Assembly: GCA_963978545.1 (NCBI GenBank)
Contig: OZ021721.1
Span: forward strand, 101,729,366-101,793,365
From: Linyphia triangularis
Taxonomy: Eukaryota; Arthropoda; Arachnida; Araneae; Linyphiidae
Reading direction: 5' to 3'
DNA length: 64,000 bases
Position 1 is the first letter of the stretch. Every line of letters starts with the position of its first letter. The position numbers were made by a program, and so were the translations under genes. The notes below the pieces were generated by a model. That model made no database searches, was not told the DNA's origin, and worked only from the letters and a program-made list of their open reading frames with translations. Positions 11,824-23,800 of the stretch are shown here, one piece after another.

Positions 11824-12679
11824 TTTTGGTCGAAAAAAATCCTAATGACTTAGAATATATTTCGTATTTACTTTCTAATTATTTAAAAATAAAGATTATT
11901 ATGCACTTTTATATTAGAATTTTTAATAGGAAATTGACATCTCTATGACTCATTTTAGATTTTTATCCAATTTACTAACTTTCAAGCCCATAACTGTTTC
12001 TGAATCGTAATGGATGCGTCATTAGTTTGGCAGTTACTATTTTTAAAGAAGAACAAAATTAATGTTTTTAACTTCATTGCTACGATATTCTTTAGCATTT
12101 AAAACTAAAAAGCATTGAATACATTACACTGGCATTTTATAAAATAGACCATTTCTGTTTAAATTTCCGAGTTCTATTAACTCCAAAATTTCTTTTAAAA
12201 AAGATAATTCCAACTGCTCTATAGCACTCATTTACTAAGCTTCACAGCTCTTAAAAAATTTGGCCTTTAAACTTTTATAGAACTTCTGTAAGTTTTGAAG
12301 AAGAGTTTGCTTTACAGGTATTGATTATAGATTAGTTGAAAAATTTATCCAACATTTTATTTCATTATTTTTTATTTGAAACTTAAGATAGTTTATTTGA
12401 AAAACAAGATTTCTTTATTCTTCGATTTTGCAGATTTTTATATCCATTGATGTCAAATCAAGACATTTGTTAAATAAATAAAAGTTCAACCTATAGTAAA
12501 AAAAATAATTCCAATTTCAACCAAAGCTGTATAGCTATTTCTTGAAGTATTATTTTTCTAAATTGAAATTCAATCCTTCACAATATTTTTTCAAAAATAG
12601 CTAAACTCGAAATGACACGAATACATTTTATTGTTGATACTATACAACTCTTGAGATTTTGAAAAAATATTAAATGCGG
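10728..12679. other. AT-rich intergenic DNA, no gene seen
   Basis: Mostly AT-rich sequence with a poly-T tract (11790-11819). TAAATACAGGCCGC occurs twice about 40 bases apart near 11199 and 11240. Imperfect GACCAAC / GTTGGTC complementarity lies near 11672-11705. None of the short frames here (10731-10928, 10790-11047, 11369-11662, 11736-11948) has recognisable protein character. Confidence 0.55.
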
Positions 12680-13064
12680 AATTCTCTGACTGACACACGG
12701 GACATTTTGGCCCTTTTTTCTACTGGTAAAGAGATAACAATTTTAAAATTAAGATGAATCTAATAGTTATGTTTTTATTTTATATTATATTACTTGGTGA
12801 CAAAGTTATATGGAAAAATAATTATTTTAACTAGGTCAAATATGCATTTATATCGTTTGACTTACGCGTCCGTGTCCCGTGCGTCAGACGATAAAAATAC
12901 ATATTTGACCAAGTTAAAATAATTATTTTTCCATATAACTTTGTCACTAAATGGAGCTATATAAAACAAAAGCATAATTGTTAGATTCATAATAGTTTTA
13001 GAATTTTATTTTGTTTATGATTAGAAAAAAGAGCTAAAATGTATCGTGCTTACAGTAGAGAATT
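12680..13064. mobile_element. Foldback element, arms of about 185 bases
   Basis: The sequence from AATTCTCT at 12680 is matched by its complement ending AGAGAATT at 13064. The inner 60-70 bases of each arm are nearly perfect, for example GACAAAGTTATATGGAAAAA with its complement on the other side. The outer parts are more diverged. No clear target-site duplication or coding potential is visible, so its superfamily is unknown. Confidence 0.8.
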
Positions 13065-13079
13065 GCCCAAATATATTTA

Positions 13080-14040
13080 AATATTGTATCTAGAGACGAG
13101 GCAATGTTCCACCCCCAAGTTCTTAGTCAAAGGTAGGCATGTAAGCGGTTCGAGCGGTAGGCATGTAAGTGTGTATTATGTTGACCGAGCTTAGGCCTGG
13201 TTTCAACCCTCTCAGCTCAGCTTCTCTTACAGCTAGAACCCTGTGTTTTTTTGTTTTTCTTGTTTATCGTGTTGTGCCAGGGAGTAGACAAAAAACAACT
13301 ATTAAATAATTGTTAATATTGAACATGACAAAAATTTCCTTTGGAAATAGTGAAAGTCCCTGGAATTTTGTTCTTCTCCTGATTCTGCTTCTGATTCTTC
13401 TACTACTTTTTCTAATGGTTGTGACCATATCTTTAGCCATATCTACAGTATATTGAAATATTCTGGCTATTCTTTTTTTATTCTACTCATTTTGATTAGA
13501 CTAAGTACCTTTTGTACTTTTTACTGCGTACTAGGGTCTATGCTCCCCAGAAATGATATCTACAGTTGAAAATTTTATCCAGGGTAATGACTTATTAAAA
13601 CGGATCAATGGATTTTGGATATTCTTCTTTTGCCCGATTTCATGAAGTGATTCAAGATACTTTACGTTGAACTATTAAAACATTATAATTAGAAAAAAGT
13701 AAAATTTGGTTATTTTTTAATAAAATTGCATACTTACCAAAGCTCTGAAAACATGTACTTCAACTTTGAGTTAGAAAACAACTTACATTTTATAATAAAC
13801 TTTTAACACATCATGGGGCCTTATTGGATTTAAATCTCGTACTTTCTGATCACTTGCCTGCCACCTTAACGATTGCATCACCGAAGATTGCTGACATTTT
13901 TTCTCAAAATGATAACAAATCTTATTTTTTTAACTTATAGCGAAAGTTGTTTTGAAACATTTTATTTTATCTATTCGTATGTAAAGCTGGTAATTCTCTA
14001 TTTAATATACAAAGCAAGTATTTATTAATATTTTGTTTAG
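13080..14040. other. Mixed-composition intergenic DNA, no gene seen
   Basis: A somewhat GC-richer patch at 13090-13250 includes GGTAGGCATGTAAG twice about 27 bases apart. The remainder is AT-rich. No ORF or terminal repeat is convincing. Confidence 0.5.
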
Positions 14041-14042
14041 TA

Positions 14043-14245
14043 CACTGTTAAAAATTCTGTTCCACCTTGCACCAAAAATTGGTTCCCATTTAGCTGCCAC
14101 CAACATTTGGTGCTTAGTTTCACGATTTAATGGTGCAACCTCGGACCGTAAGCATCATTAAATCGCGAAACTAAGCACCAAATGTTGGTGGCAGCTAAAT
14201 GGGAACCAAATTTTGGTGCATGGTGGACAATTTTTTTTAACAGTG
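14043..14245. mobile_element. 203-bp TA-flanked MITE, copy 1
   Basis: The element begins CACTGTTAAAAA and ends with its complement TTTTTAACAGTG, with TA on both sides (14041-14042, 14246-14247). Almost the whole sequence folds back; arms share GGTTCCCATTTAGCTGCCAC and its complement. TA duplication and CACTG termini suggest mobilisation by a Tc1/mariner-type transposase. A copy of identical length lies at 24749-24951. The short frames at 14158-14499 cross it and are artefacts. Confidence 0.95.
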
Positions 14246-14247
14246 TA

Positions 14248-15670
14248 TGCTATACTTATATACATTGCATTATTACTCCTATTTATTATATATTTCCATA
14301 TTTTTGCACTCAGTTTACAACTAGTAGGTACATATTTTTTTATTATGAACACTTTTCTTGTTGTTGTAATGTAAATTTCGTCTTGAAAGAAACAAACTGT
14401 TCTTGGATTGCAACCCTAAATCTGTCTGCATTACTGCATCATGATATTTATTGTCATTCTCAATGCAAAGGGTCGTTGTTGTCGCTTACTCCATTTTGAA
14501 TTCATAGTGATGATATGATTGTTCACGCTAAAACATTTATAGACTGTATCTTACTCATTTAGAACATAACAAACAAAACAAAAAGATTTGATACCTCCCT
14601 GCGAACAACTAGACGTCGTAAACAAAAAATCACCAAGTAAAATGATTAGCAAAAAAAGCTATACTAATGTTTGCCATAAAGCTGTAGCGTTTAATTTCTG
14701 TATGGTACTTGCACACAATGAACTAAATTGGGATTATTGGAAGAAACCCCATAGACAATTAGTACTTAGCAGGATAGAGTTTTTATAGGATTAATATCGA
14801 TTCAGTGCAATGAGTACAATGTTGTTCAAACATATTAATTGAGATTATTCCGAAATAACTCTAGCTTTCCAAGTACCTAAGGGGGTTCCTCCTAATAATT
14901 CCAATTTAAATTATTGTGTATAAGTACCCCAAGGAAATTAAACGGGGCCGCTTAGTGGCAAACGTTAGATTTAATAGGTTTTTTTGACTGACCATTTTAC
15001 TATTTACTACGTCTAGTTATTAATTGGATATAAATATGTGATATACAAATATAAGAGGGGTATAAAAACACTAAATTTATCAAATTTGTGCATTTTTTAA
15101 TTATTTAAAAATTTAATATGGTCAGATCCATACGAGTTGTAAGAAATCAAATGTTAAACTAAACCTGATTTTCAGCTTTTATTATAGAATAATTAGCACC
15201 ATGACAGTTACTTTTGTAACCAAGTTATTCAAAAAATTAATGTCCATTTTTCTTGGGGGTGATGTTTTCTCCACCTCTTGAAGTTTAAATCGATATGATT
15301 ATATAAATATGTATATTATAAATGTGTGAAAATTTCTTAATGCACTATTTAATTTATTTTTTTTAATTTACAGTTTTGAATTATTGGTATATGAAATTTA
15401 AAAAATTCTAAAATTTATTGTAAAAAAAATAGCAACAGTTACATTTTGCAAATATTCTAATGGTAATTAAGAAAAATTAAAAGGATATTTATTTTAAAGA
15501 TAATTGTGAGTTATATTTAGTAAAAAATTGGAAATTGTAAAATAATTTTTAGACAATATATCAAAATTAAAAACAGGTAACATCTTACAAAAATCAGAAT
15601 TAAAAAATATATAAATAAATTAAATTAACCAAATAAAAAATTCTAATGTTAGGATAATGTGGATTATCAC
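14248..15670. other. AT-rich intergenic DNA, no gene seen
   Basis: No credible ORF, RNA gene or repeat boundary. The 66-codon frame at 14588-14788 has mixed residue composition but no recognisable motif. Confidence 0.5.
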
Positions 15671-15675
15671 CGATT

Positions 15676-16063
15676 ATTATCTTTTGATTATATATGAAAG
15701 CATTTTCTCAAGTGTCAAATGGAAATTGACATAAGCTTATTATCTTTTCATAAGGGTTTAAGAGCATTTTTAATTGTCACTGGGAGCTTGCTATTTATTT
15801 TTCAAATTATTTAAATTATTTTTTATATATCATTACTTACAATACACATTGCAACCTATAGATATTTAATAATATTCTAATTCAAAATATACGCTAATTA
15901 TTTATCTACTGTAACATTATAAATACATTTTTTAGCATGGATCTTTTTGCTGGAATGAAAGTCGTAAGAATGTGAAAGTCAATATTCTATATAATAACAT
16001 ACGTTCAAAAACATTATCTTTTGATTGTATATGAAAGCATTTTGTGAAGTGTTAAATGGAAGT
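15676..16063 (+). repeat. Direct repeat, ~55 bases, 337 bases apart
   Basis: ATTATCTTTTGATTATATAT at 15676 and its relative at 16013 are followed by GAAAGCATTTT and by AAATGGAA, about 85-90 percent alike over some 55 bases. Confidence 0.75.
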
Positions 16064-16178
16064 TCATTTATTGAACTATATATATAATTAATATCAACTG
16101 TAGATTTCCTTAAATTAAAAACAAATTATTATTAAAGTAAATTGAAAATGAATTATCAATGAAAATCATAGTGACTGC

Positions 16179-16826
16179 TTATGATGCTTTATCTTTTATG
16201 AACTTGTTTTATAGTTATTTACTTAATACTTATAGAAACAAACTTTGTAACGACATTTTTTCTTTAATATGTATTTTTTATAAGTGTAAAAAATCGCAAT
16301 AAAAAGTTTTTATTTCTTGTTAAAGCCTATGAATTAAATTACTTCATTATGAATACTTCACAATGAATTAAATACTAAACATTTTTATTATTTATGAAAA
16401 CAATATTTATACTTGCATATTTGTACTGTAGGTCCCAACCCGATTAGGCCAACCAAACGGTATATTGGTTAGCGTACTAGCTTCTAGACCGCGAGGTTGT
16501 GGGTTCGAGTCCCGTGTTAGGCATGGGTGTTTGTAAATGTATGTTGGCTTGCTTAATGACGAATATTTCGGCGCAGTATAGCCCTCGTGTTGCTGACGGC
16601 GCCAGATAATCTGAATACAACCAACCCAACTCGATTAGCAGTTAACGTGCATAAAAAGAGGTTTTTGAGCTTTCAAACCAACCAACCTTGTTTATGATGC
16701 TTTACCTTTTATGAACTTGTTTTATAGTTATTTACTCAATGCTTATAGAAAAAAAACTTTATAACGAAATTTTTTAGTAACCTTGTATTTTATTTAATGT
16801 GTATTTTCTAAAGGTGTAAAAAATCC
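16179..16826 (+). repeat. Direct repeat, ~120-135 bases, flanking a SINE
   Basis: 16179-16296 (starting TATGATGCTTTATCTTTTAT) recurs at 16692-16826. The SINE at 16448-16624 lies between the copies. The pair may derive from a local duplication or from a larger unrecognised repeat. Confidence 0.8.
16448..16624 (+). mobile_element. tRNA-derived SINE (family 1), copy 1
   Basis: The head resembles a tRNA: an A-box-like GGTTAGCGTACTAG is followed by the B-box GGTTCGAGTCC near 16501. The body carries TTTCGGCGCAGTATAGCCCT and ends with GAATACAACCAACC. Flanks CCCAACCCGATTAG (16434-16447) and CCCAACTCGATTAG (16625-16638) are a 14-bp target-site duplication with one mismatch. The acceptor stem and anticodon arm do not fold as a functional tRNA. 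RNA polymerase III transcription and LINE-driven mobilisation are known for such SINEs. Confidence 0.95.
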
Positions 16827-16829
16827 CTT

Positions 16830-17730
16830 TGATAAGAAAACAACTCAAATCAGTTATTCATTATTTAAAATACTATTTTAAAAGTCATTCTATTAATTTT
16901 TCCTTAGGTATTCAGGCAAAGTATTTTAAATCAGTCAATTTAAACCAATAGTATTAAGTACGCATTTTATTTTAACTTTTTCAGAAATTTCTACACAGGT
17001 TAAAAGTTTCTCTCTGGATTTACTTTCTTTGCTATTAGAAATAAGGCGTAAATGTAAATTACTAAAAAGCCCAAAATAAAGTAAGACATTATAAAAATCT
17101 AGAATGCTTTCATGTCTTATTTTAAAGGTTACAGAATTTAATTTCTATATATACTTATTCTAGGAAAAAGAGTCAATTATGAAAGTGTTTCTTTGGTCAA
17201 ATCATGGTAGGTACTATTGCATAAAGCACTATTATTAAAATTAACCAATTTATAATAATTTTATAAAATGTGTGACTGAATCTTTGCTTAAAAAAGTTCT
17301 TCACATGTTGCTTGTAGCAATGATATTAAATCTCTTTTGATACAGACTTTTTAAAGATTTTAATTACAACTTTTTCTGAACAAAACATGTTTTGTAATCC
17401 ATATATGCTTTCTAAGATTCATTTATCGCCATCTTTAGAACACTTTATTTCGTTTTTATACATACATTTATTTCTAAAAAATCTCTTTTCAAAAGTGGAA
17501 CTTAAATATTTAACTTGTTACAATCAAACTACATTTAACATATTTTGAAAAGTTATTTACCATTTCAGCCCAAATGTTATTTAGATATAAATTAGTTGTA
17601 CAAAGAAACCATTAAATAACCTTTTTAGTGATAGGACTCGATAACTTTTACCTGCTCCGAGTAGTTATAAACACATGGAAAAATTGTATAAGAAAAGTTA
17701 ATGAGAATTTAGAAATGTGTATTCCCAAAG

Positions 17731-17769
<39 letters not shown>

Positions 17770-17940
17770 GTCGCTAATATGACTAGTACAAAAAAAATAG
17801 CAGGTCGAATTACCAGCACAAGAGATAGCCCATACAAGAATAACAAAAATGTTAATTAATCATATCGTGTTATATTTTTTCTGTTTGGAAACTGAACTCT
17901 ATTTAAAGTACTTTTTTAGGCTTTTTAAACATCTCCCTTG
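16830..17940. other. AT-rich intergenic DNA upstream of the gene
   Basis: AT-rich, with a 32-base poly-A tract at 17736-17767. I see no coding or terminal-repeat signal. Confidence 0.55.
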
Positions 17941-19245
17941 CGCATCATTGGAAAAGAATCCATCGCCAAGCGAGGTCGCGTGTCAGAATGGTTGAAGATC
18001 AAAATGCTCTGAAAAATGACATTCAGCTTCAGGAAATGTATTTATTACCCACACGAACCTATCCAAGAACAAACGAATGAACTTCTCAAAGTAAATTTTC
18101 GCACCTTCTCAAAGGAAACGCCTACCACTTGCGCGAAGTAAATAAAACTTCTTGATCTATATGCAAATGCGTGGGACAGAGATTAAAGGAGCGGAGTTAA
18201 TCCCGCATCTCATTTGAGGTTGGGGTGAGGGGGGGTTGGAAAGCCCTAAGCTAGGGGCTTATTGCATCACGAAGGCCTTTCTGGCTGGAGAAAGAGGGAG
18301 GTGGTGCGGCGCATGCGCATTCTCTCCTGCCTTCATCGCAAGTCGAGAGGACTCGTTCGATGTTCTCAGAACAGCCGGCGGGATCCAAAGAGGACACGTG
18401 AGAATTGGACCGTCCCGCAAAAGAACTTGTCAACTTTATCCAGCCCCTCACCACTTTCTGCAGAATTCCGCTGCAAAGATTGTCTCGTCTTGGAGAGGAA
18501 AGTGCTGGAGTCCCGTTTGGTAGGGATTACTTGGAAAGTTTATTAAGGGTCCGACTAGAGGAATCCGGGACATAAACTATAGGTAAATTTCGGATTCCTA
18601 TTTCTGACGTATTGTCTTGCAGAAGAGTCTGTACTAAACTGGTTTGTTTTAGAAAGAACTTGCTATCGAAATTGCTGAGACCAGGATCACTTCGGTGCTC
18701 AAAGTTTGGGTCTTTGTTGGACTTTGACAACCCGTTGATTATTCTTCGCTGATTATGGTTAAATCATTTCAAAAGATTCGATATTGAAACTTTGCAACAT
18801 TTAATAGTGTTGGCACAGAGAATTATTATTAAGTAACGGATTTTTACAAGAGTGTAAGGTAATTGGTATACAAAATTTCAGCTTTGAAAACAAATTATTT
18901 GTGAAATTTCTAAAGATCCGAAGAGTGACTTTTTCATGCAGATCCATGTTTTCATACTATTTAAAACAAAACTGTTTTCCTTCTGTACATACCTCTTTAC
19001 AATAGAATAGGAATTACCAAAACTGACTTTGAGATCCTGATAGATGTTTTTTTTTATTATCTCAAATTATACTGGGCTTGGCTTTAAAAAACTTACTGTG
19101 AGAATAGAAATTCTTGGGCTTGGAAGTAACTGTAGGACTGACTAACGTGTGAGAATCCAGAAGATTGTTATTCCCTTTGTCTTGTTGGCTGAGTTAGGTT
19201 ACTTAACTTTCGTGCCCCCGCGAATTAGAAAGTAGTGATATCACC
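17940..19245 (+). promoter_or_regulatory. Promoter and 5' UTR island of the TMEM200-like gene
   Basis: Composition shifts abruptly from AT-rich to balanced with many CpGs, peaking at 18190-18540. Sites I can point to: octamer ATGCAAAT (18161-18168), the self-complementary NRF-1-type motif GCGCATGCGC (18309-18318) and E-box CACGTG (18395-18400). There is no clear TATA box, as expected for an NRF-1 type promoter. A donor-like TAG|GTAAAT lies near 18582 and could end a 5' non-coding exon. Overlapping short frames on both strands (18236-18546, 18251-18454, 18527-18730) are mutually incompatible and reflect GC content, not genes. The transcription start is not visible. Confidence 0.6.
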
Positions 19246-20568
19246 ATGAATAGTGCTGCTGTGATCGGCAGACAATTGCGTCAACAAAACACAGGCAGAG
19301 GTGGTCCAAATCAAGGAAAAGGTGGTCGTCAACGAGCCCTATCTCACCAACCCTTAACCAATGCCCAGCTCCAAGCACTCCAAGCAAAGAAAGAAGAAGA
19401 AAAGAAGAAAGTTGGTACGATTCAAAGCATACGGAACAAGATAACCGTCCAATGTTTGTGGTTGACATGTAAGGCCCTGAGTAGTGGAATGATTCTACTG
19501 ATCATTGGGACCACAATGTCGGTTGTAGGGTTTTATGCTGATAGTCTTTCTACCGAAATAAAGGAGTCAGGAAACAGTACTATAGAAGTAAAGGATCAAG
19601 ATAGGCATTACCATCTTCACAACTTAACTTATGTAGGGCCTGTTATAATGGGCCTAGGTGGTTTTGTGATAGTCGCCGCTTTTGTTATGACATTTGAGAG
19701 TCACGATGCTCGTGCGAAGGTGGTGCCAGTGATAGATGACCATGCAACAACAGACAGCTCCTTGTTGACGAGTTTACTCATAGAGGAAAAGTCAAAAGAT
19801 AAGCACAATGGCCCTTCATCCAGCGGTCCGTATTTATGCGTTCCTCAAGTGATTGATTTACCACCGAATCTAAGGAGACAGTCAGTGACACTTGCAAATG
19901 GTAAGGCAAATGGTAAAACTTCCAGAACTTCGACTGCTAAGCAAGAAACTAAAACGGTTGTCAAATCCAAACTAAATGATCCGACTGGTGCTCGTAAAAA
20001 AGACCCTCCCACAGCTTTGCAAGCCACATCCTTAAATGGGCCAACTAAGGGTGCCAAACCACCACCAAACTTACCCGTCTTTAGTCATTACTCTACAGGT
20101 CCAAATGGACGTATGCGAAATCGAGAACTGATGATGATGCAGCTGTGCTTAGACGAATTTGTCCCCTCTCCCCAAGACATAGAAATTATAGATCCCGATG
20201 GTTGTGACACTCCACGCCGTGACACTGCATCGTCTATGGATATGGAAGTCTATGTATCCAACTGTCCTATCACGGTTCGAGTTCAAGTGGAACCACGTCA
20301 TTTGGCTTCAATGGAAAGTGATGGACTATCGGACAGTGACATATCGGATCCTGGAGAGATAGCTCGCATATCTCGACGAGACATGGATTTTCCGGAACAG
20401 CACATGCCACTACTAGGCCGTTGTAGTCCGGCGTTCTCGTCGCCGGAATTTCGACACAACCAGCCGCTTCTCAAACGGGACTCCAGCCGAAGATTTCCTC
20501 TGCTAAGGCAAGGGGCTCTGGACAGCGGGCGAGGGATTGAAGCCCAGGCTGAGACCACTCTAGCATAA
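19246..20568 (+). CDS. TMEM200-like two-pass membrane protein (DUF2371)
   Basis: This 440-residue ORF is complete: an in-frame TAA at 19204-19206 precedes the ATG, whose context ATCACCATGA is a good Kozak match, and it ends at TAA. The N-terminal 65 residues are polar and rich in Gln, Gly, Arg and Lys, with a Lys/Glu cluster at 49-55. One hydrophobic segment (about 77-97) and a second (about 129-149, starting GPVIMGLGGF) enclose a polar loop with two N-glycosylation sequons (N110-S-T and N126-L-T), so both termini probably face the cytosol. The spacing of the helices and the GP..MG.G.F motif match vertebrate TMEM200A/B/C, which also have a single coding exon and long disordered tails. Residues 160-440 are low-complexity and Ser/Pro-rich, with an acidic stretch at 357-371. 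The molecular function of the family is not established. Family membership is confident; orthology to A, B or C is not resolvable. Confidence 0.9.
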   Translation: MNSAAVIGRQLRQQNTGRGGPNQGKGGRQRALSHQPLTNAQLQALQAKKEEEKKKVGTIQSIRNKITVQCLWLTCKALSSGMILLIIGTTMSVVGFYADSLSTEIKESGNSTIEVKDQDRHYHLHNLTYVGPVIMGLGGFVIVAAFVMTFESHDARAKVVPVIDDHATTDSSLLTSLLIEEKSKDKHNGPSSSGPYLCVPQVIDLPPNLRRQSVTLANGKANGKTSRTSTAKQETKTVVKSKLNDPTGARKKDPPTALQATSLNGPTKGAKPPPNLPVFSHYSTGPNGRMRNRELMMMQLCLDEFVPSPQDIEIIDPDGCDTPRRDTASSMDMEVYVSNCPITVRVQVEPRHLASMESDGLSDSDISDPGEIARISRRDMDFPEQHMPLLGRCSPAFSSPEFRHNQPLLKRDSSRRFPLLRQGALDSGRGIEAQAETTLA

Positions 20569-20860
20569 TATTTCATTTCTTCCAATTTCTTTGTTTTGAA
20601 AATGCTGTTGTCGATGTCCTCTTAAGCTGAATTACCGTGGCTCGGTCCAGGGGACACTTATTTCTGCAACCTGAGCCGCAATGTTCTATGTGTCCGTTGT
20701 AATCTTCAATTGTCACGTGTGTCCTGCTATCCTTCGTCACACAAGAATGCTCAAGTCTCAAACAGGGTAAGTACTTTGGAAAACTTTTTAAAGTACTTTG
20801 GATTTCATTTGATAACTTTTTTAAAAGACTGTCAATTTAGAAAATGTTTTTGATCTATTA
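20569..20860 (+). other. Probable 3' UTR start with a splice-donor-like site
   Basis: Sequence after the stop codon stays relatively GC-rich to about 20765, then changes to AT-rich exactly at ACAGG|GTAAGTAC (GT at 20767-20768), a near-ideal donor. This suggests a spliced 3' UTR or an alternative transcript. No acceptor can be chosen from sequence alone. AATAAA occurs further on, near 21413 and 22012, so an unspliced 3' end is also possible. Confidence 0.5.
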
Positions 20861-23800
20861 ACTCTTATACGTACTCTTATTATATTTCATTCAACCATCT
20901 ACAGCAAAATAAGATTTTAAGTTTTGTTTTAAGCGTTTATCTGCTTCATTCTAACAAATCTTTAACTTTGGAACTTTGTTGACACTTGCTTTCCATTTGA
21001 TGTGTGTTGGGCGTTGAATCCTCTTTTCTTTGGATCATTATTTTCCTTCTTGAAATTTTTATCTTTTATAAGGTTTAATAGCACAGAATTTTTTTTATTA
21101 CTATAATAAGAATGGAGATTATGTTATTGAAAACTACTCATACAATATGATTTATAACTTTGGTAATTGTATTCTCAATTTACAAAAATATACTTTTATA
21201 GCATTAAATATATTTTTAACCCAGTATTTAACATTTCCTTCATTTTAGAGGGTATATTACTGTCAAAAAAACTTTCATTTAAATACTTACACTGAAAAGA
21301 TTTACAGTTTTACAGATTTTAACAAAAGGGAACTTAACTTCATGAAACTAACTTCAACCAGGCATAATTTTAAAATTAGTGTAAACGTATTAAAAATGTG
21401 CTAGTTTTGTCAATAAAATAACTTATGAAATCGCAAGAAAACTAAATATTAAAAAAAATTATCTAAACAATACTATTTATTTAGCATTTTTTTAAACAAC
21501 TTTTGTATGTATAATGGAGCTAAAGATAATGAGTTAAGCCTATGATATTTAATTATTATTTAAAAGAAACATAGTAAAATGTAAGTTTTTAATAGTGGAT
21601 TTGTATTATTCTCTAATCTTGTAAATTAAAATGCCAGTTTTGTGTTTTTTGTACGTACACAGACTCTTTGTATATGAATAAGTTTAGAGTTGAAGTATAG
21701 CGTATAAAACAACGTTTTAATGGCAATCTAATACATTCTTTATTTGTAAACCAATTGAAGGAGGCATACTCATTAAACAAATATCTAATAATTTTTATTG
21801 TTTAATTTTGTATATTGTATTCTTGAATTGATTAATTTGTTTATTGTTATGTTCGTTTTTGGATGAAATATTCAATTGAATTTATTAATAATGCACCTTT
21901 AAAAACATCGTATAAAGTTATTAAAAATTACATTGAAGGATCTGTACATAAAAGCGTTGATACCTTTACATTAAAATCTCAATTACTGCTTTAAATGATT
22001 AACTTTTATAATAAAATGTGAAAATAAAAAATTTCATTAAATATATATTCCAGTTTCTTTTTTCTAGAATGAGTGATTATATTTAGGGAAGATTAAATAT
22101 CCCTAACAGTTATTGGGAAATATAGGGAAATGTAATATTTTTGCAATATTTGTTGGATATATTATTACATGACGAACATTTTAGACAATTAAGCATCATA
22201 TAGGTTAACATATTAGATAATACGAATTCACTGATTTAGTAGAAAAAACGAATGCATTTAAGAATAAAAAAAATTAGTCTGAATGCGATATAAGAAAACT
22301 ATTTTCGATATACTATAGCATAATGTGTAGAACTTTTACTAGAATTTTCAACTTAACAAAGATTCCATTTAAAGCATTCTTTTTTTTTTTTTTTTCATTA
22401 CTCAACAAATTCAATTGGAATAATTTTTATTCTATTTCTATTTATTTTTCATCAACGGAATATTTTAAAAGAAGTAAACTTAAAGTACCCTTTGAATTTT
22501 TTTAATTTAAACTTTCTGCTGACTTATTATATCATTTATGCATGCGATGTAAACTTTGATTTTCAAATTACTTTTATTACTTAAACTTGTAATTTATTTT
22601 TCTTAGATTCCTCAAACAAATATTTATAATTCTTTAAAAATAACGATCTGTATGAAAATGTTTACAGAAATATTATATTTAAAGTATATTCATTATATTT
22701 TTGAGCACCAAATTTTGCTTTAGCTAATACCACATCATGTTTAATATTTTTTATTCAGTATTTGTATTTTATTCAGTATATTAGGAATTATGTATGTGCG
22801 AGTTCTGAAAGTTGTTTAGAGATATTGCTTTATATATATATATAAATGAAAAATTAATTTTCGTTATTTTTTTATCAAATATTTCTAATTAATTATCTTT
22901 CATATAATTTGCGTTAAACTTTTTAAAGGTAAAATTAATTATATTTTAGTAAGTTTGTAACAAAAAGAACTGGTTAGTCGAAATATTTTTATGATAAATA
23001 ATTTGAAATCCAAAAAGTATTTATACACCTTAGCTCTAGAAATAGTTTTTTAATTAAATTTTCAACTTGCATTTAGTTATTAGTTTCTTCATCTGTAGAT
23101 AAACAATAAAAAATGTGCATGCCAACGTTTCATTTTTAAAAATGCGAATTATGCGAAATGAAAATTTAAAACACACAAAAACAATTTTTAATTGTAGTTA
23201 TTGGTAGACATTTACTGAATGGATAAATAACATTCTATGACTCTGAATCTATATTAAAATGTATATTATAAATACCTTTTATGATTAACTAATAAATTAC
23301 CAATAAAATTAACTAAAATAATTTTTGTGTTATTTGCGTGAATACTATACGTTAGAGTTCAAACATAAAAGAAAAAGGTAAAAAAAAATATAGATTTAAT
23401 AATCAAATGTATGTCTATATACTAGCAAAGGTATTTAAATTCCCGCACAACAAATGTTACTTAGAAATGCATGAATAAAACTCGAGACAATTCAACTTTT
23501 CTAATAATAAATAAAAGTTAACACATTTTTTATTTAGTTCAAACGTATCTGTAGATTTGTGAAAGTATGTTAACTAAAGCGAGTAAATGGGATTTAAGAA
23601 AATGATTAGGAAAGTGTTATAGATAAATCAAAACAATTGAATTTTATCAATTATTTGAATAATTACTCTTTATATGTCCCTATTTGTTAAAAAAAATTGC
23701 AGGCTTTTTTCATGTTACACGCAACTTAAATTTAAATAAATTTTTATTAAGTAAATGAAGTTTTATCATAAACTAAGCCATTAATTGAGATAGTAAATAT

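Noticed and set aside
16448..16624. Functional tRNA gene
   Set aside because: A and B boxes are present, but the acceptor and anticodon stems do not pair and the sequence continues into a SINE body with target duplications. The same applies to 35562-35740, 40758-40946 and 53505-53688.
18236..18730. Four overlapping ORFs upstream of the TMEM200-like gene
   Set aside because: They overlap on both strands in a CpG-rich block, which leaves frames open by composition; the region fits a promoter and 5' UTR.
19241..20057. Reverse-strand ORFs at 19241-19468, 19845-20057 and 20298-20585
   Set aside because: They are shadows of the TMEM200-like coding sequence.
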